Source: Stappia sp. (GTDB lineage Bacteria > Pseudomonadota > Alphaproteobacteria > Rhizobiales > Stappiaceae). From it: a DNA stretch of 49,307 nt. The stretch lies in the NCBI GenBank assembly GCA_002722295.1, contig PBLF01000004.1, forward strand, positions 196,315 through 245,621, given 5' to 3'. Positions within the stretch are counted from its first letter, which is position 1. Every line of letters begins with the position of its first letter. This document shows, in pieces, positions 19,001 through 26,964 of the stretch. The position numbers and the translations under genes are program-made. Under the pieces are notes generated by a model that saw nothing but the letters and a program-made list of their open reading frames with translations, did not search any database and was not told the DNA's origin.

Positions 19001-20207
19001 ACGAGTTCGTCATCGTGAGCGTGACATCGCCGGCGGCACCCGGCTCACCCGGCTTGCTCGCGTGGTCGGTAATGCCGCCCGAGCCGTCGCCGCTGTCGCC
19101 GGCAAAGCCGCCCGCGCTCTTCACGTAGACGCCGTAGGTCTCGCCGATCTTGGTGCTGCTCACCGCCGCCGACAGGGTCACGTTGACCGTACCGCCATTA
19201 CCGGCATTGCCGCCCTTGCCCGGATGGGTGTGGCCGTACTCGGCCTCGCCACCCTTGCCGCCATCGCCACCAACGCTCGCGATGAACACGCCATAGGTGC
19301 CGCTCGTTGTGATGGTGTTTCCGGTCGAATCGGCAAGGAAGTTTACGGTTCCGCCATCGGCGCCGTTGCCGCCCTGACCGCCGTAGGCGCTGTTCTGGTC
19401 GCCCCAGGTGTCCAGCTTGCCCTTGCCGCCCGTACCGCCGTTGCCACCAAGGGACCCGGCGACGAAGCCGATGCCCGCCCCCTCATATTCAAGCCGGTGA
19501 TCATCGGTCATCGTGACGTTGACCGTTCCACCCGCTCCGCCGTTGCCGCCGGCCCCGCCTTCCGCGTCCCGCAGGCCGCCGGAGGAATGCGCCTGGCCGC
19601 CGGTACCGCCGGTGCCGCCCGTCGCGATCACCGAGACCCCGAAGGAGTTTTCATCGCCTCCCTTCGATTCCAGGAGACGAATGAGCCCCTTGTTGCTGTT
19701 CTGCTTGAACGTCAGCGTGACATTGTTCGCAACACCGCCATTGGAGCCCGTGCCACCGGTCGCATGCTTGTCGAAATGCGAGACGTCATTGCCCTTGCTG
19801 CCCATGTCGCCGACGGAACCCATCTGGATGCCGACCGCGCTGTAGAGTCCGTATCCGTCGTCGAGGCTGATGGTCGCTTCGACACCATTTCCCTGGGTGA
19901 GGCTGTCGATCGTGTTCATGGTCACAATCGAGATCAGAGCCTGCGTCGAATCACCACTGGTGTTCGTGAAGTCGCTCGTCAGGCCACTGATGGTGAGCTT
20001 CTCGACCTGGCCTTCGTTGTGAAGGATGGGACCGCCGGTCAGATCGCCGGAGCAGGTCTCGACCTTGTCCGAGATGGAGCAGTGGGCTTCCGCCGGCGTC
20101 GCCGCCGCACCGGCCAGGAGCGCGACGGCGAGAGGTAGCGCCGCGCCTGTTCTCAGCCTGCGGGCCAGAGTGGCGAGCGGCGATGCGGTGCGAGCGGTCA
20201 TTGGCAT
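13044..20207 (-). CDS. Giant autotransporter adhesin 2 (type Va)
   Basis: This 2387-aa paralogue of the first autotransporter starts at ATG 20207 (CGGGGATA upstream; ATG 20201 is also possible). It has a clear Sec signal peptide (LPLAVALLAGAAATPAEA). The mature N-terminus carries a close Cys pair (HCSISDKVETC). About 24 copies of the GI-x-x-SVGGGGG module follow. Near residues 1337-1372 there is an unusual insert with a Cys pair and a DDDDKK run, and near 1460-1506 a long helical insert (GLEGWLADIYEDYEKIN onward). The CX16C linker near 2100 and a barrel of about 270 residues ending ASLKF complete it. The last six modules match those of autotransporter 1 one for one, while the distal array is longer. 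An adhesin or biofilm role is inferred; the target is unknown. Confidence 0.9.
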   Translation of the reverse strand: MPMTARTASPLATLARRLRTGAALPLAVALLAGAAATPAEAHCSISDKVETCSGDLTGGPILHNEGQVEKLTISGLTSDFTNTSGDSTQALISIVTMNTIDSLTQGNGVEATISLDDGYGLYSAVGIQMGSVGDMGSKGNDVSHFDKHATGGTGSNGGVANNVTLTFKQNSNKGLIRLLESKGGDENSFGVSVIATGGTGGTGGQAHSSGGLRDAEGGAGGNGGAGGTVNVTMTDDHRLEYEGAGIGFVAGSLGGNGGTGGKGKLDTWGDQNSAYGGQGGNGADGGTVNFLADSTGNTITTSGTYGVFIASVGGDGGKGGEAEYGHTHPGKGGNAGNGGTVNVTLSAAVSSTKIGETYGVYVKSAGGFAGDSGDGSGGITDHASKPGEPGAAGDVTLTMTNSSIDNAMTGGGASSDVQSYGILVQSIGGMGGASGKATEGIATYGAKGGSGGAGASATVNLTSTSVTMHGDYGTGVLVQSVGGGGGVAGKTGGVVAMSASGGAGGQGGKVGGTLKNLSVDTDGNHSYGIQLQSVGGGGGASGSAGGVVAVGGKSGGLGGDADTVSITVDNTNVTTKGDHSVGLSLASIGGGGGQASSSSGPMAIGADGGGAGNGGNVTLTGQGFGIQSSTSGRHSDAVSLKSVGGGGGDGAGTFELFGNFSSHVGSSGGAGGSGGDISYTGTDYDNLLTSGHHSHGVSLLSIGGGGGTGGNIITISLGAELNNVQTANVGGSSSNINHGGAIKDTTIAGYISTKGYSSYGVLAASVGGGGGSVGSSYDFTVGTKFGSSSNLGSSLGSGYNTGGDGGTVTLTSNATIYTEGAHSSGILAASIGGGGGAMGNVIDGTVGVEMPNWSSLAGAQSGGGGNGGDVSVTLANVAMDGGMTNGDITTTGDMALGVLAMSVSGGGGQTGTTVTAGVDTDIGTVTYGQTGGAAGKAGAVSVTSAVNVSTEGNLSAVIAALSIGNSGGHGGLVVNGNISVAEVNFTQGGAGGNSGTAGTVDVTNNGTLSSKGDWAPGILALSVSGSGGAGGTTVAGNLAMASFGAAIGGGGGDGGTASKVTVTNTGKIVTEGEYSAGILAASIGGHGGTAGTTVNGNLTAGEAAVSGTVTLGGDGGSGGQAGAVEISNKKGAVVLTAEKYATGILGLSLGGSGGVGGSNYSLAGAGGEYSASINASFGGKGGGSGKANTVTITNDGIVGTQKVFADGILALSIGGNGGKGGDSYAISADYSTSGSFDASYTMGGEGGSGATGGNVTVNNTGIVAAAASSAAGIRALSIGGNGGVGGGGVAVFGTAGNNTGGDSKSLAVKGEVGGHGGTGMNAGTVTVKNSGTITADICSVINLSSCTTTSGGSGSGDDDDKKFDPSKFFTSVGISAQSVGGGGGAGGDAGSYAVGYTYTPKNIEEAKSFSLEITLGGSGGAGGDGNTVNVGNTGTIRTAGLASYGIFAQSVGGGGGSGGNGSPGLEGWLADIYEDYEKINQVIESYKTIMNTYHKEWKEIFLESWKFNMGGEGGGAGKGGNVIVTNNGTIITDGDSATAIYAQSVGGGGGAGGDGSMGGITSIALSGSADAGSHGGTVTVDNYGKIVTSGDGAMGIYAQSVGGGGGTAGDVEGSIIEEIDSLAEVVGYNIFGGTGAGAGKGGDGGDVTVNLHQGGSITTTGANAHAIWVQSVGGGGGAAGWYGLGDDKAHDVIGSNGAEGKGGLAKVTVDGTIDVSGEGAHGIFVQSAAGGVSDFGSGGAEINVNGTITARGKQSRAILVHTADTASKDSEMGVANITIGKDGYVRTTDEEAHSTIGILGGHSVYNDDHSINLSNKLTNHGKLYSNAYVVQTDGAHAFQLENDGELHGRLDFGSTSTVRNAVTNLAGGTMFLGHSNLGTSEYSTFENSGTMKAGWTNDTRRSIITSGGTFTQTSTGTLLFDVSKDETKAGSFTLDFDKGGSLDGQLAFNFEGALSNGANGSFDVATLKAGDGSSFDTSKLGVRSGGAVAYTWSKANQSDGDHLTLGYTVDYSGDSTGATLSENARGFGQYFAGVVGQSGGMTAEQREALDFLGVRILNAGDSRELAGVYEEQILEEAAMGVSKALSTTQAVHTLLQSCPVLDPTDPQGFYRQRDCAWFEALGGKTHQDATSTKASSDESVYGFAGAIQKEIADDLFLEVGGQLEMVTLTGNGFKQDGTRVSGGMALKQEVGNLTFASSVAGGFYDLDHSRIYNGAGGLATATGDVKGGFVSAEARIEAVFEAHGFYAKPKAALGISHVWQNAFTEQGTGGFNWHTNAITHTAVTARPSFEFGHAFQWGSSAAVAYLRAGLTAELTNPDVSVTTRLAGAGAGLGNLDLNVGNDRFTGDLAAGLSVDVSERFNLSVLGQTSFSGSSYGYGGYARASLKF

Positions 20208-20784
20208 TATCCCCGGATTCGGACTTTGAACGGCCAGCCGTCCCGAATTCTCGAATCACGAGTCGGATCAGCCCCTTGTCCGGGATAGGACATCCTGCGA
20301 TTCGCGCAACGTAATAGATCTTTCAGAAAGTATTCTTGCGCGATCAAGCATCCTTGACGTTCCAGAATTGCAAACGAATGATTAACAAACAGGCGAGAGA
20401 AATTTCAACTGGAAGAGTACTGATCACGCCTTGCAACCATCGACTCACGCACACCGGAAAAGACCGGCCACGCCGCCGGGGACGCATTCGGACTCAGGCG
20501 CGCACGCAGGCGTACCGCGAACATGACCCGCGACATCGACCCGATGAGAAAATGACTCAATTTTACGTCGATTTGCGCCGGAACTTGACGAAACTTGCCT
20601 GACCCGCGCCCTGCCCGCCTCAGGCCGCGAAGAGCTCCCGTACACCCCGGAAGCCCTGCGGCAAACCCGTCGGACGGCGTTCGCCTGTGCGAAACATCCT
20701 TGTAGGACCGGTGTTCGGTGGACCCTGGAGGCTGCCCGGCTAAGATCGTTCCACACCGGTCGCAGCGGTGCCCGCGACCGCGAC

Positions 20785-20814
20785 TTGACCGGGATGGGAT
20801 GCAAATCCTATCCT
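20785..20814 (+). promoter_or_regulatory. Putative promoter of the LacI-type regulator
   Basis: TTGACC (20785-20790) and TATCCT (20809-20814) are separated by 18 bp, a reasonable sigma-70-like pair. The predicted start of transcription falls near 20820, immediately before the operator-like palindrome, which fits autorepression. Confidence 0.45.
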
Positions 20815-20822
20815 GAGAATAG

Positions 20823-20836
20823 TTTACGCGCGCAAA
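20823..20836. promoter_or_regulatory. Operator-like site at the regulator's own promoter
   Basis: TTTACGCGCGCAAA is one base away from the perfect palindrome TTTACGCGCGTAAA found upstream of the polyol operon. It has the central CpG symmetry typical of LacI-family operators and lies about 75 bp before the regulator's start codon, just past its predicted -10 box. Confidence 0.65.
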
Positions 20837-20911
20837 ATTAAACAACAAACGCGAGCCGCGTCGGGATATCCGGATCCCGCTTTCGGTCGCACGCAGGGAC
20901 GGACCCCGGAC

Positions 20912-21940
20912 ATGGACGACGGCAAGGTCAGAAACATGGAGGAGTTCGCGACGCTGAGCGGCATTTCCCGCCCGACGGTCTCGAAGTACTTCAACGATCC
21001 CGGCAGCGTCCGCAAGTCGACCCGCGAGCGCATCGAGCAGGCGCTGGAGCGTTACGACTACCGGCCAAACATTTACGCCATCAACCAGAACCGCCGCCTG
21101 ACCAAGACGGTCGGCATCGTCGTCCCCTATCTCGCAGACCCCTTTTTCGCCGAGATCGCCCGCAACATCGAGCGTCGCTGCCTCGACGCGGGATTCTGGC
21201 CGGTCCTGTTCAGCGCCCACGGCTCGCAGGCACTGGAGAACGACATCCTCGACAGCCTGCGCTCGCTGAAGCCCGCCGGCGTGCTCTTCGCCCCGCTCGG
21301 ACGCGGCTCGGACCGCGCCGCAGTGGAGAAATTCTGTCGCGACGTGCCCACGATCCTGTTCGACAGCAACATGGACGACATCGGGGAAGCCTTCGTCGGA
21401 CTGGACAATTTCCAGTCCGTTGGAATGATCGTCGAATATCTGTGCCGCACCGGGGAACCGCCCTGTTTCTTCGAGATGCGCCACCCGTCCAACCCGAACG
21501 CCAACAAGCGCCGCGAGTCCTACATCTTCACCATGGAGCGCCTCGGCTTCGAGCCGCGCATCATCCGCGCCGAGGGCGAGGGCTGGGACTTCGAGGAGAT
21601 CGGTCGCGCGGAAGGAACCCGCGTGCTTGCCGAGCGCCTGCTGACCACGGACACCGTCCTTTGCAGCAACGACCGGCTGGCGATCGGCTTCCTCACCGCC
21701 TGCTACGAGAACGGCCTGAGGGTCGGACGCGGACAGGGCTGCGCGTTGCGCGTCGCGGGCCACGACGACCACCCCTTCTCACGCTACACATGCCCGCCGC
21801 TCACCACCGTCGCGCAGGACTACCAGTCGATTTCCAACCGCAGCGTAGAGGCTCTCTTCTCCCTCGTGGAGGGCGACCGCCCGAAGGTCCGCACCCAGAC
21901 CCTTTTCAGGGGCGAGCTTGTCATGCGCGACTCCGCCTGA
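20912..21940 (+). CDS. LacI-family regulator of the polyol operon
   Basis: This 342-aa protein has a LacI-type helix-turn-helix at its N-terminus (FATLSGISRPTVSKYFNDP, about residues 12-30, then hinge helix region EQALERYDYRPN). A periplasmic-binding-protein-like effector domain follows from about residue 68 (VGIVVPYLADPFFAEIARNIE). Such proteins bind paired operator half-sites as dimers and release them on binding a sugar or polyol. The gene directly precedes the polyol transport and oxidation operon on the same strand, and matching palindromes lie before both, so it most likely controls the operon and itself. The inducer is presumably a hexitol such as sorbitol or mannitol. ATG 20933 is a possible shorter start. 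Confidence 0.9.
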   Translation: MDDGKVRNMEEFATLSGISRPTVSKYFNDPGSVRKSTRERIEQALERYDYRPNIYAINQNRRLTKTVGIVVPYLADPFFAEIARNIERRCLDAGFWPVLFSAHGSQALENDILDSLRSLKPAGVLFAPLGRGSDRAAVEKFCRDVPTILFDSNMDDIGEAFVGLDNFQSVGMIVEYLCRTGEPPCFFEMRHPSNPNANKRRESYIFTMERLGFEPRIIRAEGEGWDFEEIGRAEGTRVLAERLLTTDTVLCSNDRLAIGFLTACYENGLRVGRGQGCALRVAGHDDHPFSRYTCPPLTTVAQDYQSISNRSVEALFSLVEGDRPKVRTQTLFRGELVMRDSA

Positions 21941-21950
21941 TCCTGTTATT

Positions 21951-21964
21951 TTTACGCGCGTAAA
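21951..21964. promoter_or_regulatory. LacI-type operator of the polyol operon
   Basis: TTTACGCGCGTAAA is a perfect 14-bp palindrome 8 bp upstream of the predicted -35 box of the polyol operon. A one-mismatch copy occurs at the regulator's own promoter (20823-20836). Its symmetry, centre and position fit the LacI-family regulator encoded immediately upstream. Confidence 0.8.
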
Positions 21965-21971
21965 CTTTTTA

Positions 21972-21999
21972 TTGACTCCGCGTTTCCTTTCTCGATACG
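21972..21999 (+). promoter_or_regulatory. Putative promoter of the polyol operon
   Basis: TTGACT (21972-21977) is followed after 16 bp by GATACG (21994-21999), a weak -10. Transcription would start near 22006, giving a leader of about 35 nt with AGGGAGGAAACGGG before the first ATG at 22041. Confidence 0.5.
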
Positions 22000-22040
22000 C
22001 TCGCCCGGGAGCAAAAAAGTGCACCTAGGGAGGAAACGGG

Positions 22041-23351
22041 ATGCATCTCAAGACGTCACTTCTGGTGGCGAGCGCGCTCACGCTTGCCGCCTTCACCAGC
22101 GCACAGGCCGAGACCACGGTCACCATCGCGACCGTCAACAACGGCGACATGATCCGCATGCAGGGTCTCGCGGACGACTTCACGGCCAAGCATCCGGACA
22201 TCAAGCTCGAGTGGGTGACGCTGGAGGAAAACGTTCTGCGCCAGCGCGTTACCCAGGACATCGCCACCAAGGGCGGTCAGTTCGACGTGATGACGATCGG
22301 CACCTACGAGGTTCCGATCTGGGGCAAGCAGGGCTGGCTCGTGTCGCTCGACGACTTGCCCGAGAGCTGGGACGCCGGCGACCTGCTTCCCGCCATGCGC
22401 AACGGCCTGACCGTTGACGGCACGCTCTACGCCGCACCGTTCTACGGCGAGAGCTCCATGGTCATGTACCGCAAGGACCTGATGGAGAAGGCCGGTCTGG
22501 AGATGCCGGAAGCCCCGACCTGGGACTTCATCAAGAAGGCCGCCGCCGGAATGACCGACAAGGAAAACGAGGTCTACGGCATCTGCCTGCGCGGCAAGGC
22601 CGGCTGGGGCGAGAACATGGCCTTCCTGACCGCCATGGCCAACTCCTTCGGCGCGCGCTGGTTCGACGAGAACTGGCAGGCCCAGTTCGACACCCCGGCG
22701 TGGAAGAACACCCTCGACACCTACATGGAGCTGATGACCAGCTACGGTCCTCCGGGCGCCTCCACCAACGGCTTCAACGAGAACCTGTCGTTGTTCCAGC
22801 AGGGCAAGTGCGGCATGTGGATCGACGCCACCGTCGCGGCGTCCTTCGTGACGAACCCCGAGGATTCCACGGTCGCCGACAAGGTCGGCTTCGCGCTCGC
22901 CCCCGACAACGGACTTGGCAAGCGCGGCAACTGGCTGTGGGCGTGGTCGCTCGCCGTCCCCGCCGGTTCCGATGCGACCGAGGCGGCGAAGACCTTCATC
23001 GCATGGGCGACCAGCAAGGACTACACCAGGCTCGTGGCGGAGAAGGAAGGCTGGGCGAACGTGCCCCCGGGAACGCGCACCTCGCTCTATGAGAACGAGG
23101 CGTACCTGAAGGCCGCTCCCTTCGCCGAAATGACCCTGAACTCGATCAACGCGGCCGACCCGACCAATCCCGCGGTCGATCCGGTGCCCTACACCGGCGT
23201 CCAGTTCGTCGCGATCCCCGAGTTCGCCGGCATCGGCACGCAGGTCGGCCAGGAGTTCTCGGCCGCGCTTGCCGGCCAGCAGAGCGTCGACGAGGCCCTT
23301 GCCAAGGCGCAGGCGCTGACCACCGACGAGATGGAAGCCGCCGGCTACTGA
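22041..23351 (+). CDS. smoE: Polyol ABC transporter substrate-binding protein
   Basis: This 436-aa protein is the periplasmic binding protein of a carbohydrate importer of the family-1 (maltose/sorbitol/mannitol) type. It has a Sec signal peptide (LLVASALTLAAFTSAQA-ET) and then the family pattern: TVTIATVNNGDMIRMQGL, KHPDIKLEWVTL, FDVMTIGTYEVPIWGKQGWL, ESSMVMYRKDL, and FQQGKCGMWIDATV in the C-lobe. Length and motifs agree with SmoE of Rhodobacter. A strong ribosome-binding site (GGGAGGAAA) precedes the ATG at 22041. It is the first gene of the operon behind the LacI-type operator. A hairpin with a T-run follows directly, which would favour excess binding protein over the membrane parts. Sorbitol and mannitol as substrates are inferred from the two dehydrogenases in the operon. 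Confidence 0.88.
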   Translation: MHLKTSLLVASALTLAAFTSAQAETTVTIATVNNGDMIRMQGLADDFTAKHPDIKLEWVTLEENVLRQRVTQDIATKGGQFDVMTIGTYEVPIWGKQGWLVSLDDLPESWDAGDLLPAMRNGLTVDGTLYAAPFYGESSMVMYRKDLMEKAGLEMPEAPTWDFIKKAAAGMTDKENEVYGICLRGKAGWGENMAFLTAMANSFGARWFDENWQAQFDTPAWKNTLDTYMELMTSYGPPGASTNGFNENLSLFQQGKCGMWIDATVAASFVTNPEDSTVADKVGFALAPDNGLGKRGNWLWAWSLAVPAGSDATEAAKTFIAWATSKDYTRLVAEKEGWANVPPGTRTSLYENEAYLKAAPFAEMTLNSINAADPTNPAVDPVPYTGVQFVAIPEFAGIGTQVGQEFSAALAGQQSVDEALAKAQALTTDEMEAAGY

Positions 23352-23364
23352 CGACCTTCCTCCC

Positions 23365-23404
23365 GGCCCGGGAGACGCCAGCCGTCTTCCGGGCCTCCTT
23401 TTTT
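23365..23404 (+). terminator. Attenuator-like hairpin after the binding-protein gene
   Basis: GGCCCGGGAGACG (23365-23377) pairs with CGTCTTCCGGGCC (23383-23395) through 13 positions with one G-T pair, around a CCAGC loop, and is followed by TCCTTTTTT. It lies 14 bp after the stop codon and 62 bp before the next gene, so it likely ends many but not all transcripts. Confidence 0.8.
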
Positions 23405-23466
23405 CCTCACGTTCCGCACCTGTCCGCATCATGGCGGCGGTCGCGCGACCCGGGAGGGCATCGGTC

Positions 23467-24333
23467 ATGGCTACTCAGCATTCGCGGTCGGCAGCCAGGG
23501 TCATGATGGCACCCGCCGTGGTTCTTCTCCTCGGCTGGATGCTCGTCCCGCTGTTGATGACGCTCTATTTCTCTTTCCGGAAATACCTTCCGATGCGCGG
23601 CGGCGACCTGGGGTCCGCCGGGTTCGACAACTACATCCGCTTCGTCACCTCGAGCTCCTTCTGGCCAAGCGTCCAGGCGACGCTCGTCATCGTTGGCGGC
23701 GTGCTGCTCATCACCGTGGTCCTCGGCGTGCTGCTGGCCCTGTTGCTGGACCAGCCCATGTGGGGCCAGGGCATCGTGCGCATCCTCGTGATCGCGCCCT
23801 TCTTCGTCATGCCGACGGTCTCGTCGCTGGTGTGGAAGAACATGTTCATGGACCCGGTGAACGGCCTCTTCGCCCATCTCTGGGAAGCCTTCGGCCTGAC
23901 GCCGATCTCGTGGCTGAGCCAGGCATCGCTGTTTTCCATCGTGCTCATCGTCGCCTGGCAATGGCTGCCCTTTGCGACGCTGATCCTGCTGACCGCGATC
24001 CAGTCGCTCGACAGCGAGCAGCTCGAGGCGGCCGAGATGGACGGTGCCCCGCCGCTGTCGCGTTTCGCCCACATCATTCTCCCGCACCTGTCGCGGGCCA
24101 TCACCGTCGTGGTGCTGATCCAGACGATCTTCCTACTGTCGATCTTCGCGGAGATCTTCGTCACGACGCAGGGCTCGTTCGGCACCCGCACGCTGACCTA
24201 CCTGATCTACCAGCGCGTCCTGGAAAGCCAGAACGTGGGCCTGGGCTCCGCCGGCGGCATCTATGCCGTCATCCTCGCCAACATCGTCGCCATCTTCCTG
24301 ATGCGCATCGTCGGCAAGAACCTGGACGCCTGA
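23467..24333 (+). CDS. smoF: Polyol ABC transporter permease 1
   Basis: This 288-aa inner-membrane protein is a MalF-type permease with about six spans (first LLLGWMLVPLLMTLYFSF). It carries the coupling motif EAAEMDGAPPLSRFAHIILPHL, which docks the ATPase. The start at ATG 23467 is chosen because GGGAGGG (23452-23458) lies at the right distance; the frame is open further upstream to 23431. It forms the channel together with the following permease gene, 10 bp downstream. Confidence 0.88.
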   Translation: MATQHSRSAARVMMAPAVVLLLGWMLVPLLMTLYFSFRKYLPMRGGDLGSAGFDNYIRFVTSSSFWPSVQATLVIVGGVLLITVVLGVLLALLLDQPMWGQGIVRILVIAPFFVMPTVSSLVWKNMFMDPVNGLFAHLWEAFGLTPISWLSQASLFSIVLIVAWQWLPFATLILLTAIQSLDSEQLEAAEMDGAPPLSRFAHIILPHLSRAITVVVLIQTIFLLSIFAEIFVTTQGSFGTRTLTYLIYQRVLESQNVGLGSAGGIYAVILANIVAIFLMRIVGKNLDA

Positions 24334-24343
24334 GGAAACCGAC

Positions 24344-25174
24344 ATGGCTCGCAGCACGACAACACGCCGCAAGACGATCAACACGCTGGCCGCATGGGCC
24401 GTCGGCCTGCTGATCTTCTTTCCCATCCTCTGGACGATCCTGACCAGCTTCAAGACCGAGGCAACGGCGATCGCCGATCCGCCCGTGTTCCTGTTCTTCG
24501 ACTGGACGCTGGAAAACTACGCCGTGGTGCAGGAGCGCTCCGACTACATGCGCTTCCTGTGGAACTCGGTCATCATCGCCGGCGGCTCCACGCTGCTCGG
24601 CATCCTGGTGGCCGTTCCCGCCGCCTGGTCCATGGCCTTCGTGCCCTCGAAGCGCACCAAGGACATCCTCTTGTGGATGCTCTCCACCAAGATGCTGCCG
24701 GCGGTCGGCGTGCTCTATCCGATCTACATCATCTTCATCGAGGCCGGCCTTCTCGACACGCGCATCGGCCTGACGCTCGTGCTGATGCTCATCAACCTGC
24801 CGATCATCGTCTGGATGCTCTACACGTATTTCCGCGAGATCCCGGGCGAGATCCTCGAGGCGGCGCGCATGGACGGGGCCAGCCTGAAGGAGGAGATCCT
24901 CTACATCCTGACGCCGATGGCGATCCCCGGCATCGCATCGACCGTGCTTCTCAACATCATCCTTGCCTGGAACGAAGCGTTCTGGACGCTCAACCTGACG
25001 GCCGCCAAGGCCGCGCCGCTCACCGCGTTCATCGCCAGCTACTCGAGCCCCGAGGGGCTGTTCTACGCAAAGCTTTCGGCAGCCTCGACGATGGCCATCG
25101 CACCCGTGCTCATTCTCGGCTGGTTCAGCCAGAAGCAGCTCGTGCGCGGCCTGACGTTCGGCGCGGTGAAGTAA
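24344..25174 (+). CDS. smoG: Polyol ABC transporter permease 2
   Basis: This 276-aa MalG-type permease has six predicted membrane spans (LAAWAVGLLIFFPILWTIL first) and the EAA coupling loop EAARMDGASLKEEILYILTPM. The C-terminus (SQKQLVRGLTFGAVK) is the usual end of this family. It pairs with the preceding permease to form the pore. It lies 12 bp before the ATPase gene, with GGGGGAAGGAA in between. Confidence 0.88.
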   Translation: MARSTTTRRKTINTLAAWAVGLLIFFPILWTILTSFKTEATAIADPPVFLFFDWTLENYAVVQERSDYMRFLWNSVIIAGGSTLLGILVAVPAAWSMAFVPSKRTKDILLWMLSTKMLPAVGVLYPIYIIFIEAGLLDTRIGLTLVLMLINLPIIVWMLYTYFREIPGEILEAARMDGASLKEEILYILTPMAIPGIASTVLLNIILAWNEAFWTLNLTAAKAAPLTAFIASYSSPEGLFYAKLSAASTMAIAPVLILGWFSQKQLVRGLTFGAVK

Positions 25175-25186
25175 AGGGGGAAGGAA

Positions 25187-26190
<1,004 letters not shown>

Positions 26191-26194
<4 letters not shown>

Positions 26195-26964
26195 ACCGAC
26201 TTTCGGGAAAAACCGCATTGATCACCGGTGCGGCGCGCGGCATCGGGCTGGCCTTCGCGCAGGCCTATGTCCGCGAGGGCGCGCGCGTGGCCATCGCGGA
26301 CATCGACCTCGACCGCGCCGGCAAGGCGGCCGCCGACCTCGGCGAGGCGGCAATCGCGGTCAGGATGGACGTGACATCGCAGGAAAGCATCGACGCGGCG
26401 GTCACGGAAACCGTCCGCGCGCTCGGGCACATCGATATCCTGATCAACAACGCGGCGCTGTTCACCGCCGCGCCCATCGTGGAGATCGACCGCGCCGACT
26501 ACGCGCGCGTCTTCGACGTCAACGTGTCCGGCACGCTCTTCACCCTGCAGGCGGTGGCGCGTCACATGATCGAGCGCGGCAAGGGTGGACGCATCATCAA
26601 CATGGCAAGCCAGGCGGGACGACGCGGCGAACCGCTGGTCGCCGTCTACTGTGCGACCAAGGCCGCGGTCATCAGCCTGACCCAGTCCGCAGCCCTCGAC
26701 CTCGTCAAGCACGGCATCAACGTCAACGCAATCGCCCCCGGCGTCGTCGACGGCGAGCACTGGGACGGCGTGGATGCCTTCTTCGCGCGCTACGAAAACA
26801 AGGAACCGGGGCAAAAGAAACGCGAGGTGGGCGCATCCGTCCCCTTCGGGCGCATGGGCACGGCCGACGACCTGACAGGCATGGCGATCTTCCTCGCCTC
26901 CGACGAGGCGCAATACATCCTGGCACAGACCTACAATGTCGACGGTGGCCAATGGATGAGCTGA
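26191..26964 (+). CDS. smoS: Sorbitol (L-iditol) 2-dehydrogenase, SDR type
   Basis: This 257-aa SDR should oxidise D-sorbitol to D-fructose with NAD (EC 1.1.1.14). It closely follows SmoS/PolS of Rhodobacter as I remember that sequence: NAD site TGAARGIG (12-19), [18 protein letters not shown], the catalytic YCATK (Y153, K157), [15 protein letters not shown], and the C-terminal AQTYNVDGG. The start codon overlaps the stop of the ATPase gene by ATGA, and its end overlaps the mannitol dehydrogenase gene by 13 bp, so uptake and oxidation are tightly coupled. Confidence 0.92.

Larger units (their letters stand above)
20208..20911. other. 704-bp region upstream of autotransporter 2 and lacI-type gene
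   Basis: I find no convincing gene here. The part from about 20310 to 20410 is A+T richer than its surroundings and probably holds the minus-strand promoter of autotransporter 2, although no clean -35/-10 pair stands out. The right end holds the promoter and operator of the LacI-type regulator. A minus-strand reading frame of about 119 codons (20445-20804) lacks any recognisable motif and was not accepted. Confidence 0.5.

Noticed and set aside
17994..20138. Open plus-strand frame of 714 codons antisense to autotransporter 2
   Set aside because: Same effect of GC-rich Gly codons on the opposite strand; an Ala/Arg/Asp-rich product without recognisable domains.
2145..20207. CRISPR-like regular repeats in the autotransporter genes
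   Set aside because: The repeats are coding, degenerate at base level, irregular in spacing and part of protein modules; no cas genes are present.
20445..20804. Minus-strand frame of 119 codons upstream of autotransporter 2
   Set aside because: No recognisable motif, Arg/Ser-rich composition typical of a chance frame, and it overlaps the regulator's promoter.
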